Shown here piece after piece: positions 45,476-53,249 of a stretch of 64,000 bases of DNA (positions are counted from its first letter, which is position 1; every line of letters begins with the position of its first letter). The notes beneath the pieces are model-generated. The model saw only the letters and a list, made by a program, of their open reading frames with translations, ran no database searches and was not told the DNA's origin. The position numbers were made by a program, and so were the translations under genes. The stretch is taken from contig NZ_JAUTAU010000001.1 in the NCBI RefSeq assembly GCF_030818775.1, forward strand, positions 516,001 to 580,000, written 5' to 3'. This DNA comes from Bacillus sp. SORGH_AS_0510. GTDB lineage: Bacteria; Bacillota; Bacilli; Bacillales; Cytobacillaceae.

Positions 45476-45832
45476 ATGCAATGGTTTTTGAAGGCGTTAC
45501 AGAATTACGCCGTGTTTAACGGCCGGGCAAGACGGAAGGAATATTGGTTTTTTGTTTTGTTCGTAGGGATTATTTCAATCGTGCTTACAGTATTAATGGA
45601 AGCGACTAATTCATGGGCAACAATCATCCTCGCTCTTGTTTTTTATGTAGCAATCATCATTCCATCCATCGCCGTCACTGTGCGCAGACTGCACGATATT
45701 GGCCGTAGCGGCTGGTGGTATTTACTTAGCTTAGTTCCGCTTGGCAACTTAGTTATCCTTATCTTCACATTACTAGAAAGCCAACCAGAAGCGAACCAAT
45801 GGGGTCCAAACCCGTTAGAGAAGAGCTTATAA
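45476..45832 (+). CDS. DUF805 family membrane protein
   Basis: 118 residues with three membrane segments and the DUF805 pattern: FNGRARRKEYWFF at the N-terminus and TVRRLHDIGRSGWWYLLSL in the last third. GGGGG precedes the ATG. Function unknown; monocistronic. Confidence 0.95.
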   Translation: MQWFLKALQNYAVFNGRARRKEYWFFVLFVGIISIVLTVLMEATNSWATIILALVFYVAIIIPSIAVTVRRLHDIGRSGWWYLLSLVPLGNLVILIFTLLESQPEANQWGPNPLEKSL

Positions 45833-45835
45833 TTG

Positions 45836-45868
45836 AAAAAAGCCGCTTCGATAGCGGTTTTTATTTTT
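45836..45868 (+). terminator. Terminator after the DUF805 gene
   Basis: AGCCGCT-TCGAT-AGCGGTTTTTATTTTT. Confidence 0.85.
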
Positions 45869-45946
45869 CCAAAAAGTGCTTCTACTTCCAAGCGAACCAC
45901 CCATATATAATAGAAAAATAGACATAGAAAACTAGGGGGAAATCAG

Positions 45947-47608
45947 TTGGGCAAGCGAATTATTCTATCGATCATCGCCTTGATGCTATGCATTCCGGGC
46001 TTGGGGCTGACAGTTGGCGCAACGCCGGCCGCGGCATCTGCAGAAGAACCAATACTAGACTATCTCGAAAGCGCCTCCGTTTCACAAACTGAAGCGAACG
46101 TAGGGGATACGATTACGATTAAAGCAAAATTAAATGTCTCGGCCGACTTCCTTCGAGGTGTTCGGGCACACTTATCAGGTGCCACCGAAAAGGTAGTGGA
46201 CTTGGCTTACAAAGCGGGCGAAGACAGATGGGTCGGCACCTACCAAATCAGGCCGTATGATCATCAAGGGAAATGGAACCTCTCCTTCTATATTGAGACA
46301 AAAGAGGGAGGATGGGGAGAGCCGAAAACGGACCAATCCATCACGGTGACCAACCCGAACGAGGACCGGGCACTACCGGTCGCGAACAGCATTACTCTCG
46401 ATCCGCAAACGGTCAAAGCAGGCGAGCCGTTCCAGATTCGAGCGAAAATCTCCGATAACTCCGGGGTAGCGTCTGTTAAGGCAGATTTTAATAAGGATGG
46501 GGTAACATGGTTCGGTCCGAAGTTGACGTACGACAGCAGCAAGGACGAATGGACGGTGCCATACACCTTTAATACCAACACGGTTCCCGGGGACTGGGAG
46601 CTCGAATTGACAATTACAGACGTGGCGAGCAACGTATCGACGGTAACGAAAGCATTTCAGCTTACGAATCCCAATCTAGACACCGTTGCTCCAACATTTA
46701 AAAGCTTAACGATTAGCAAAGAAGTGGTGACGCACAGCGAACAACTAAAGGTACAGGCTGATATCAGCGATGACAATTCCGGCATCGCGTTCGCCGAAGT
46801 CAGATTCGAATTCATTGATTTAACTCATTACTATAGTTTCGCTCTTGTGAAAAATCCATCCACAGGGCTGTGGGAAACGACAATCAATGTCCCGTCGTAC
46901 TTTGAGACGGGCACCTTTAACGTGTATCTTCAAGTAGAAGATAAAGCAGGAAATGCCATTTTTCCAAGAAACGGCCAAAGGTTGCAGGTCTATGTGGCAA
47001 AGCCAACCGTTAACAAGGTATCCGATAAAGATACTTATGTCAGCGGGACAGGCGAACCAGGCTTCACGATTGAAGTGAAAGCGGGCGATACACTGCTCGG
47101 ATCTGCGGTGGTTGGAGGCGACAGAAAGTTCAGCGTGAAGATTCCAACTCAAAAAGAGGGCACCCAAATATCTGTAGGCACCATCGACAGCTACGGTACG
47201 AAGAGCGTGCCTGCCTATGTGACGGTGGAAAAAGCGAAGCCGTCCGGCTGGGTGAACCAAGCCGGCAAATGGTACTACTATGACCCTGCCACTTTCGCTT
47301 TGAAGACAGGCTGGTTCAAGGTCGGTACCACCTGGTACTATGCGAACTCAAGCGGCGTGATGCAGACGGGTTGGATTAAGCTAGGGACCACTTGGTATTA
47401 CCTGACTTCGAGCGGCGCGATGAAAACGGGCTGGCTGCAACTCGGTAAGACGTGGTACTACTTTAACGGCAGCGGCGCCATGGTTACCGGCTGGCTGAAG
47501 AGCGGAACGACATGGTATTACTTCAATGGAAGCGGCGCGATGGTCACCGGCTGGGTAAAAATCGGCAGCAAATCGTACTATTTTTATAGTAGCGGCGCGT
47601 TAAGATAG
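45947..47608 (+). CDS. Secreted Ig-like plus choline-binding-repeat protein
   Basis: 553 residues from a TTG start with GGGGG 7 nt upstream. Signal peptide to about residue 31 (TPAAASAEE). Three Ig-like domains (about 35-120, 128-220 and 230-335), one Big_6-like module (about 340-420, KDTYVSGTGEPGFTIEVKAGD), then six or seven GW/WYYF wall repeats. The order is the same as in the 42683 protein but with one Big_6 module instead of six, so module number differs between paralogues. Confidence 0.87.
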   Translation: MGKRIILSIIALMLCIPGLGLTVGATPAAASAEEPILDYLESASVSQTEANVGDTITIKAKLNVSADFLRGVRAHLSGATEKVVDLAYKAGEDRWVGTYQIRPYDHQGKWNLSFYIETKEGGWGEPKTDQSITVTNPNEDRALPVANSITLDPQTVKAGEPFQIRAKISDNSGVASVKADFNKDGVTWFGPKLTYDSSKDEWTVPYTFNTNTVPGDWELELTITDVASNVSTVTKAFQLTNPNLDTVAPTFKSLTISKEVVTHSEQLKVQADISDDNSGIAFAEVRFEFIDLTHYYSFALVKNPSTGLWETTINVPSYFETGTFNVYLQVEDKAGNAIFPRNGQRLQVYVAKPTVNKVSDKDTYVSGTGEPGFTIEVKAGDTLLGSAVVGGDRKFSVKIPTQKEGTQISVGTIDSYGTKSVPAYVTVEKAKPSGWVNQAGKWYYYDPATFALKTGWFKVGTTWYYANSSGVMQTGWIKLGTTWYYLTSSGAMKTGWLQLGKTWYYFNGSGAMVTGWLKSGTTWYYFNGSGAMVTGWVKIGSKSYYFYSSGALR

Positions 47609-47615
47609 GAAGTTG

Positions 47616-47647
47616 AAAGCACACGAGGCGTGATCGTGTGCTTTTTT
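47616..47647 (+). terminator. Terminator after the Ig-like gene
   Basis: AAAGCACACG-AGGCGTGAT-CGTGTGCTTTTTT. Confidence 0.9.
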
Positions 47648-47675
47648 GTGTGTAAAATTACACTTTTGTGAGGGT

Positions 47676-47770
47676 TATCAGCGAATTTTCACTACTTATC
47701 AGCGAATCTAGAAATATATCAGCGAATTTTTGGCGTTTATCGGCGAATCTACGAATTTATCAGCGAATCG
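47676..47770. repeat. Intergenic array B3: TATCAGCGAAT motif, 20-21 bp period
   Basis: Five copies of TATC(A/G)GCGAAT with steps of 21, 20, 21 and 20 bp; spacer sequences differ from those at B1 and B2. Confidence 0.9.
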
Positions 47771-47912
47771 AAAATGGCGTCGTTTTTTTCTATGCCCCAA
47801 AAATAATTTAGTCTACAACTATAGTCGTAGAAAACTTCACACTAAAGCAGAATGTCTATTTTTTATAAAAACACTAAAATAAAGGTATCAATAGGGAATA
47901 GGGCTGGTCAAA

Positions 47913-48365
47913 ATGAAAATCTATGAAACGCATGTAAACACAAGGAATTTAGAACAATCTATCGCATTCTATCAATCACTGGGGCTGGAGCTTGCCTACG
48001 TCATTGAAGAGCGACGCGTCGCATTTTTCTGGCTCGGGGAAGCCGGCACAAAAGAGCAGATGCTCGGCGTATGGGAGGAGCCCGCTGAAACATTCACGCC
48101 ATCACACTTCGCCTTCGCGGTGCCGCTCGACGAGTTGCTGAAGATACCTTCCTTTTTAGAAAAAAGAGGAATCGAGCTCCGTCCGTCGTTCGGGCTAGAT
48201 GCCTCAGAACCAGTGGTCCACACCTGGATGCCCGCCGCGTCCTACTATTTCGCGGACCCGGACGGCAACTCGCTTGAATACTTGGCGTTGCTGGAAGGGG
48301 AGGCCAAACCGGAACTTGGCGTGGTTCACTTGAGCGAGTGGCAACGGGTGTGTGCCGAGTCATGA
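47913..48365 (+). CDS. VOC family protein
   Basis: 150 residues: HVNTRNLEQSIAFYQSLGLEL at the N-terminus and YYFADPDGNSLEYLALLEG near the C-terminus, both typical of glyoxalase-fold proteins, with His and Glu in metal-ligand positions. The extended C-terminal tail (PELGVVHLSEWQRV) fits a lactoylglutathione-lyase-like subgroup. Substrate unknown. The ribosome binding site is weak (AGGGCTGG). Confidence 0.87.
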   Translation: MKIYETHVNTRNLEQSIAFYQSLGLELAYVIEERRVAFFWLGEAGTKEQMLGVWEEPAETFTPSHFAFAVPLDELLKIPSFLEKRGIELRPSFGLDASEPVVHTWMPAASYYFADPDGNSLEYLALLEGEAKPELGVVHLSEWQRVCAES

Positions 48366-48470
48366 TCAATGGTCTATACTAAGCGCATGGGGTTGTTGTG
48401 ATTGGTGGAGGGGGCCTTTAGCGTGGGGCACCCTTGGTTTGATGCTGAATTGGAAGGTGGTTTCCGATAT

Positions 48471-48576
48471 TTGTAGAATCCAGGCTGGATTTTGTAGAAT
48501 TGACCTTCGGTTTTGTAGAATTCCTCTGGTCGAAACGGCGATTTGTAGAAATAATCGAAATCTGTGTAGAAAAACC
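48471..48576. repeat. Array C2, left half, interrupted by the IS element
   Basis: TTGTAGAAT-type motifs start at 48471, 48492, 48513, 48543 and 48564. The last one runs into AAAAACC (48570-48576), the left target duplication of the IS256-like element. Confidence 0.93.
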
Positions 48577-48675
48577 GATTAAGTCCATATAATTGTGTAA
48601 AAAGAAAAGAGTCATTTTATTCCTTCTTGGCTACAATGTTTAACAACCACGATAAACAATGAAAGAGGAATAAAA

Positions 48676-49836
48676 ATGACTCAGTTACAGTTTACCCTAG
48701 ATATGGAAGTTTTAAAAGATTCTGTTATGAATTCAAACATTGATACCGTTATTAAATCGGCTATTGTTTTGGTTTTAAATGAATTTATGGAAAAAGAAAG
48801 AGATGACTACTTACAAACTTCTCCTTACGAGCGGTCTGATGAGCGTCATGACTACCGTAATGGATATTATGAACGCGAATTGACAATGAGTATTGGGAAG
48901 ATAAAACTCAAGGTTCCAAGAACTCGTAATGGTGAATTCTCACCTTCGGTCTTTGAAAAATACGCTCGCTGTGATCAGGCTTTAGTCCTTTCTATGCTCG
49001 AGATGGTCATTAATGGTGTCTCTACAAGAAAGGTCACTCATATTGTAGAGCAGCTTTGTGGTGAAAGTATCTCTAAATCGTTTGTTTCATCACTCACTCA
49101 AAAGTTAGATCCAATTGTTAATGATTGGGCTAAAAGACCTTTAAACACAGTCTATTTTCCTTTTGTTTTTGTAGATGCAATGTATATAAAAGTACGTGAA
49201 CATCAACGTGTCGTCTCTAAAGCAGTTTATATTGCCACAGCTCTTACTGAAAAAAACAAGCGTGAAATATTGGGATTAAGTGTAGATCACGCTGAAAGCT
49301 ATGAAAGTTGGAGTAATTTCTTTAAACAACTTAAATCACGGGGCCTTCAATCCCCGAAACTTGTTATATCTGACGCTCATCAGGGTCTACAAAAAGCTAT
49401 ACAGCGTGAATTTATCGGGACTACTTGGCAAAGATGCAATGTACATTTTAAACGTAATATTATTGAAAAACTCCCTAAAAAGGATTCAGCTGAAATTCGC
49501 TTAATGATTAAACGTGTGTTTGAAGCTGTCACAATAGACGATATTAGAACATTTAAGGATGAACTAATGAGTAAGTTTGGAGATAACCCTAAATATGAAA
49601 AAGCACTCGATGTATTAGATAAAGGTTTCGAAGATACCATTCAATACATGAATCATCCAGAATCCATTCGTCCTCATATTAGAAGTACTAACTCTCTTGA
49701 GCGATTAAATCAAGAAGTACGTAGAAGGGAAAAAGTTATACGTATTTTTCCAAACACCCAATCAGCTTTCCGTCTAGTAGGGGCTGTTTTAATGCACTAT
49801 CAAGACACGATATACGCTAAGAAAAAATCACTATAG
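48676..49836 (+). CDS. IS256 family transposase
   Basis: 386 residues, intact. MULE-type mutator transposase with FVFVDAMYIKVRE (first catalytic Asp), LVISDAHQGLQKAI (second) and the TTWQRCNVHFKRNI signature of the family, then a late Glu in RSTNSLERLNQEVRRRE. GAGGAAT precedes the ATG. Full length and undamaged, so it may still be active. Confidence 0.96.
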   Translation: MTQLQFTLDMEVLKDSVMNSNIDTVIKSAIVLVLNEFMEKERDDYLQTSPYERSDERHDYRNGYYERELTMSIGKIKLKVPRTRNGEFSPSVFEKYARCDQALVLSMLEMVINGVSTRKVTHIVEQLCGESISKSFVSSLTQKLDPIVNDWAKRPLNTVYFPFVFVDAMYIKVREHQRVVSKAVYIATALTEKNKREILGLSVDHAESYESWSNFFKQLKSRGLQSPKLVISDAHQGLQKAIQREFIGTTWQRCNVHFKRNIIEKLPKKDSAEIRLMIKRVFEAVTIDDIRTFKDELMSKFGDNPKYEKALDVLDKGFEDTIQYMNHPESIRPHIRSTNSLERLNQEVRRREKVIRIFPNTQSAFRLVGAVLMHYQDTIYAKKKSL

Positions 49837-49844
49837 CTAATGGT

Positions 49845-49965
49845 TTTTTTGAACTTCCATTTATGGATTTTTCCACATCCAGTAAAGGCTGTCAAAGTGA
49901 AAAGAGCCTTTGACAGCCTTTACTGGATGTGGAGTTTTAAACCCATGGAAGTTTCGCAAAAAAAT
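49845..49965. repeat. Long palindrome inside the IS element
   Basis: A perfect 26-bp stem (49872-49897 with 49908-49933, 10-bp loop) starts TCCACATCCAGTAAAGGCTG. Beyond it the match continues imperfectly to TTTTTTTGAACTTCCAT on the left and ATGGAAGTTTCGCAAAAAAA on the right. It lies between the transposase stop and the right end of the IS. Confidence 0.9.
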
Positions 49966-50046
49966 GTTAATAGGAGAAGGCCCCAGGCAATTCAATTGGT
50001 TGAAATCATTGTATAGGAATTTTACACAATATTTAGGACTTGACTT

Positions 50047-50165
50047 AAAAACCTTAATTTTGTGTAGATATATTCCAAAATTGTGTAGATAAATCCCAAT
50101 TTTGTGTAGAAAAAATCCAAAAGTGTGTAGATATATGCTCAAAGTGTGTAGATAAATTCCAGCCA
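50047..50165. repeat. Array C2, right half, exact 21 bp period
   Basis: GTGTAG begins at 50062, 50083, 50104, 50125 and 50146, each step exactly 21 bp. With the IS and one AAAAACC removed, the step from 48564 to 50062 is also 21 bp. Confidence 0.94.
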
Positions 50166-50331
50166 CCTAAGTTTGGACCGTTAAAAATGGTTTAAGTTCA
50201 ACCCTATCGGTAAACAACCCTCCGCCTTTTATATTAAAAGACTCGCTTCAATCCCTAATCACAAAAATATGCTTCCATAGCGTAACCACTTCCTCATAAA
50301 ATGCCCTATATTCTTGATCCAAGCCTTGTGT
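50166..50331. other. Intergenic DNA with no recognised feature
   Basis: AT-rich sequence between array C2 and repeat A5. I see no gene, hairpin or binding site in it. Confidence 0.6.
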
Positions 50332-50414
50332 GGGGACAGTCCCCCAACACTTTAACGCATCGGGGGCCTGTCCCCCAGCAGGGTAACGCTTTAATGCGAC
50401 GGGGGACTGTCCCC
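50332..50414. repeat. Palindromic repeat A5
   Basis: Three GGGGACAGTCCCC-type arms with TTTAACGC-type linkers; the middle one is degenerate (GGGGGCCTGTCCCCC). Confidence 0.9.
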
Positions 50415-50451
50415 AAGCTCCCCAAGCTCCCCAAGCTCCCCAAGCTCCCCC
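50411..50451. repeat. 9-bp tandem repeat
   Basis: CCCCAAGCT is repeated four to five times without interruption, starting in the last arm of repeat A5. It looks like slippage amplification. Confidence 0.85.
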
Positions 50452-50530
50452 ACATACTCATAAATTTTCCACTAATTAAGCATAATAAGCTCAGATAAGA
50501 GTACGCGTACACTAGCAGAGGAGGCTAAAA

Positions 50531-50992
50531 ATGGTTTTATTGGTTATTACCGTCATCGGTTCAATTCTTGGAATCATTTTTATCCCGAAGCGGCTATCAG
50601 CATTGGAGATGTATACAACTTCACTTTTTGCGTCTCTCCTTGCAGCAAATGCAGATGTGTTTTTAGATGTAAAGATGGACTATTACGGCTTTTTCAAAAA
50701 GGGAGCCGACTGGGCATACTTGCCGATTCTCATCTTCGTCTATCCGGCAGCAAACATCCTTTTCTTAAATTTCTATCCGTTTAAAAAAAGTCGCACAAAA
50801 AAAGTAATTTACTTTGCCAGTTGGACCATCCTTACCACAGCATATGAATACCTCGCCTTACTTACTGAAACTTTCTATCACAACGAGTGGAAGCTCAGTT
50901 ATTCCTTCATTTGCTACCCGATCCTTTATTGGATTTTGCTCGTAAACTTGCGATTAATCAGGCTGCTAGCAAAAAATCATAGAAAATGGTGA
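50531..50992 (+). CDS. CBO0543 family membrane protein
   Basis: 153 residues with four or five membrane segments, close to the 36727 protein: MDYYGFFKKGADWAYLPILIF, ANILFLNFYPFKKSRTKK, and WKLSYSFICYPILYWILL. AGGAGG precedes the ATG. First of three tightly packed genes. Confidence 0.82.
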   Translation: MVLLVITVIGSILGIIFIPKRLSALEMYTTSLFASLLAANADVFLDVKMDYYGFFKKGADWAYLPILIFVYPAANILFLNFYPFKKSRTKKVIYFASWTILTTAYEYLALLTETFYHNEWKLSYSFICYPILYWILLVNLRLIRLLAKNHRKW

Positions 50993-50998
50993 AAAAAC

Positions 50999-51793
50999 AT
51001 GGCCCTCTACGTACAAAAGTGGCATCCAAGGCGCCCGAAAGTGAACTTAACTTCCTTTAATACAAACTATGTGCGGGTATGCAACCCGTTCATGCCTTTG
51101 TGGTGGGCGATGGCAATGCCTGGTGCAGGCCATGTCATGATTGGGAAGAAGTTCAAGGGCTTTTTGCTCTTTGTCTTCGAGTTTCTCGTGAACACCCAAG
51201 CCCATCTGAACTTGTCGATCTATTATTCGTGTACAGGAAAATTCGAATTAGCTAAAGCCTGCCTAGATACCAGATGGTTTTTCATCTATATCGGTGTTTA
51301 TATTTTTAACGCCTGGGATGCGTACCGGTTAACAACGGATATCAACCAGTTTTCGATGCTGGCAGCGAGAGAGGAACCACGGATCCAAGCCTTTAATATC
51401 AGCATGTTGGAAATCAATTATCTACAAAGAATAAATGTCTGGCTTCCTGTATTCTGGTCGATCGTTACGCCTGGACTAGGGCATTTAATCGTCAGAAATG
51501 TCATTTCGGGCGTGTATCTGATTGTGTGGTATATCATCACGATTTATCAATCGAAAATACTGGAAGGAATCTACCATTGTGTTTATGGAGATTTTGCTCA
51601 AGCTTCCGCCGTGATGAATATTCAATGGACCATATATTTACCATCTGTATTTTGTTTTGCTGCCTGTGACAGCTACTACCACGCAGTCGAAATCAATGAG
51701 CTATTTAAGAGGGAACAAGCCCAATACTTGAAAAAGAAATACTTTGGTCAAAAAAACAAACAAAATTTTATCAAGCAATTGGAGACAATCTAA
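50999..51793 (+). CDS. Membrane protein with two 'PGxG' modules
   Basis: 264 residues. The same module occurs twice (about 33-120 and 148-235): W-x6-PG-x-GH, a hydrophobic helix, a polar turn with a GKFELAKACL or GDFAQASAVM segment, then W-x-(I/L)Y and an (N/D)-A-W-D or C-D-S-Y end. The PG-x-G start recalls membrane proteins with TM2-like hairpins, but I do not recognise the family. A single-module relative is encoded at 57705. It starts 6 bp after the CBO0543 gene and its stop overlaps the next start. Confidence 0.75.
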   Translation: MALYVQKWHPRRPKVNLTSFNTNYVRVCNPFMPLWWAMAMPGAGHVMIGKKFKGFLLFVFEFLVNTQAHLNLSIYYSCTGKFELAKACLDTRWFFIYIGVYIFNAWDAYRLTTDINQFSMLAAREEPRIQAFNISMLEINYLQRINVWLPVFWSIVTPGLGHLIVRNVISGVYLIVWYIITIYQSKILEGIYHCVYGDFAQASAVMNIQWTIYLPSVFCFAACDSYYHAVEINELFKREQAQYLKKKYFGQKNKQNFIKQLETI

Positions 51794-52236
51794 TGCCTGT
51801 TATCTCGATCTTCGAACACTCCTTAAAACTAGAACTCGCCATCAGTGAACTAGAAAGACATCATATCGAAAAAGAACGAATCCTGGCGGCCCCAGTCAAT
51901 AAGAATGTTGTCGAAAAAAAGTACCTTGACCCGTACAACTCGGATGGACTCAACCTATTTTTAGTAGCAGGAATTGGAATGTCCATGATGTTGCTCGGGA
52001 CCATCTATGGATTTGTGCTTTATTTGGGCCCTATCCTTTGGGGCCTGATCGGATTAATTGCCGGCTCTGGAGCAGGCCTCATCCTTGACTACATATGGAA
52101 AAAGTCGGTCCGGAGAAAGACGCTGAGAAAAAATATCGCGGACGTGCTGTTAATTGTGAATTGTGAAGCGGACCAAGTGGAAATGGTCGAACAAATCCTA
52201 AAGCAGCACCACACCTTGGGGTTAGTTAGAATCTAA
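51793..52236 (+). CDS. Glycine-rich membrane protein of unknown function
   Basis: 147 residues. A cytoplasmic N-terminus (ISIFEHSLKLELAISELERHHI) is followed by two hydrophobic segments with small-residue packing (LFLVAGIGMSMMLLG and GLIGLIAGSGAGLIL) and a C-terminal ferredoxin-like segment (DVLLIVNCEADQVEMVEQIL). The start overlaps the preceding stop (TAATG). The layout resembles YflT/heat-induced stress-type membrane proteins, but this is only a similarity of shape. Confidence 0.7.
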   Translation: MPVISIFEHSLKLELAISELERHHIEKERILAAPVNKNVVEKKYLDPYNSDGLNLFLVAGIGMSMMLLGTIYGFVLYLGPILWGLIGLIAGSGAGLILDYIWKKSVRRKTLRKNIADVLLIVNCEADQVEMVEQILKQHHTLGLVRI

Positions 52237-52254
52237 TGGACTTCATGATGATTC

Positions 52255-52284
52255 TTGAAAAAGAAAACCCCTGTTTGGTACTAT
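52255..52284 (+). promoter_or_regulatory. Promoter of the fluoride riboswitch-crcB operon
   Basis: A -35 element TTGAAA (52255-52260), 18-bp spacer and -10 element TACTAT (52279-52284) place the start of transcription just before the riboswitch aptamer. Confidence 0.65.
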
Positions 52285-52299
52285 AGGTATATAAAAATT

Positions 52300-52385
52300 G
52301 CAAAGGCGATGGAGTTCGCCATAAACGCCGACGAGCTAATGACTCCTACCAGACAGACAACTTCCTGGTAGGAGTCTATTTATTT
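52300..52385 (+). ncRNA. Fluoride riboswitch (crcB motif)
   Basis: AGGCGATGGAGTTCGCC, then AAACGCCG and CTAATGACTCCTACC match the crcB RNA consensus, including the pseudoknot strands. The 3' strand GACTCCTACCAG also begins a terminator stem with CTGGTAGGAGTC (ends about 52374), followed by TATTTATTTTT. Fluoride binding would prevent that hairpin and allow read-through into crcB. Confidence 0.94.
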
Positions 52386-52415
52386 TTGGAAAAAATAGGG
52401 GAGAGGTGAGTCACA

Positions 52416-52829
52416 GTGAACTTTTTATTAGTGGGGGTGGCCGGAATCATCGGCGCCGTCCTTCGTTACTTATTGGGCGTGTACTTTAGTCAGTGGTGGA
52501 TGGGCGACTTTCCGCTGGCCACCTTTGTCACCAACATGGCGGGGTGCTTTATCTTAGGATGGTTCACGCACTTCCTGCCGCGGTTCAAAACGCTGCACCC
52601 CTATGTCATCACGGCCATGGGGACAGGGCTGATCGGTTCATTCACGACCTTCTCGACCTTCAGCGTGGAAACTGTCCACTTAATTGAAGCAGGAAAGTGG
52701 GGCACGGCCATTCTCTACGTGCTTCTAAGCCTATGGGGCGGGCTGTTGTTCTCGTGGCTCGGCTACCGCTTAGGGAGTCGTGGTGCGGAAAAACAAGAAG
52801 TTGCTATAAATCGAGGTGAACGGTCATGA
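52416..52829 (+). CDS. crcB: Fluoride exporter CrcB/Fluc, first subunit
   Basis: 137 residues from GTG (GAGAGGTGAG upstream). Four membrane segments with the Fluc motifs GAVLRYLLG, FPLATFVTNMAGCFILGW, and GTGLIGSFTTFSTFSVE. It forms a fluoride-selective channel. In many Bacillus-type genomes two different subunits form a heterodimer, as encoded here with the overlapping next gene. Confidence 0.96.
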   Translation: MNFLLVGVAGIIGAVLRYLLGVYFSQWWMGDFPLATFVTNMAGCFILGWFTHFLPRFKTLHPYVITAMGTGLIGSFTTFSTFSVETVHLIEAGKWGTAILYVLLSLWGGLLFSWLGYRLGSRGAEKQEVAINRGERS

Positions 52830-53188
52830 TCACCAATATCCTATGGATCGCATTGGGCGGCTTCTTCGGCGCGATTGCCCGCTACAGCGTGAGCTTATTC
52901 TTTAAAAAAAAATACCCTTCCGCCTTCCCATTCTTTACCTTGTTCGTGAATCTGCTTGGTTCGTTTTTACTGGGACTCATTATGGGGGCGAATACGAACA
53001 GCACCTTCCGATTGCTGCTCGGCACCGGCTTCATGGGGGCATTTACCACGTTCTCCACTTTTAAATTAGAGAATATCCAGCTCCATGAAAAAAGAAACCT
53101 AAAAACTGCCATCTTGTACCTGGCCATCAGCTACAGCTGCGGGATCCTACTCGCGTTTCTAGGGATCCGTCTGGGGAGTCTACTATAA
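52826..53188 (+). CDS. crcB: Fluoride exporter CrcB/Fluc, second subunit
   Basis: 120 residues. Four membrane segments with GAIARYSVS, FTLFVNLLGSFLLGL and GTGFMGAFTTFSTFKLE. Its ATG overlaps the preceding TGA by 4 nt, so the two subunits are translationally coupled. It probably pairs with the first subunit in an antiparallel dimer. Confidence 0.96.
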   Translation: MITNILWIALGGFFGAIARYSVSLFFKKKYPSAFPFFTLFVNLLGSFLLGLIMGANTNSTFRLLLGTGFMGAFTTFSTFKLENIQLHEKRNLKTAILYLAISYSCGILLAFLGIRLGSLL

Positions 53189-53194
53189 AAAAGT

Positions 53195-53238
53195 GGGGAC
53201 AGTCCCCCGGCGCTTTAGCGCACCGGGGGACTGTCCCC
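53195..53238. repeat. Palindromic repeat A6, 44-bp core hairpin
   Basis: GGGGACAGTCCCCCGG and CCGGGGGACTGTCCCC form a 16-bp stem around CGCTTTAGCGCA. Nearly the same 44 bp recur at 60140-60183 and 60597-60640. It follows the crcB stop. Confidence 0.95.
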
Positions 53239-53249
53239 ACCCAACAAAC

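Larger units (their letters stand above)
48577..50046 (+). mobile_element. IS256-family insertion sequence with target duplication
   Basis: The left end GATTAAGTCCATATAATTGT closely resembles the IS256 terminal repeat. The right end, read inward, is AGTCAAGTCCTAAATATTGTGTAAAA. AAAAACC is present on both sides (48570-48576 and 50047-50053); IS256 elements make about 8-bp duplications. At 1.47 kb it is longer than a typical IS256 (about 1.3 kb) because of a 100-bp palindromic segment after the transposase gene. Confidence 0.9.
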
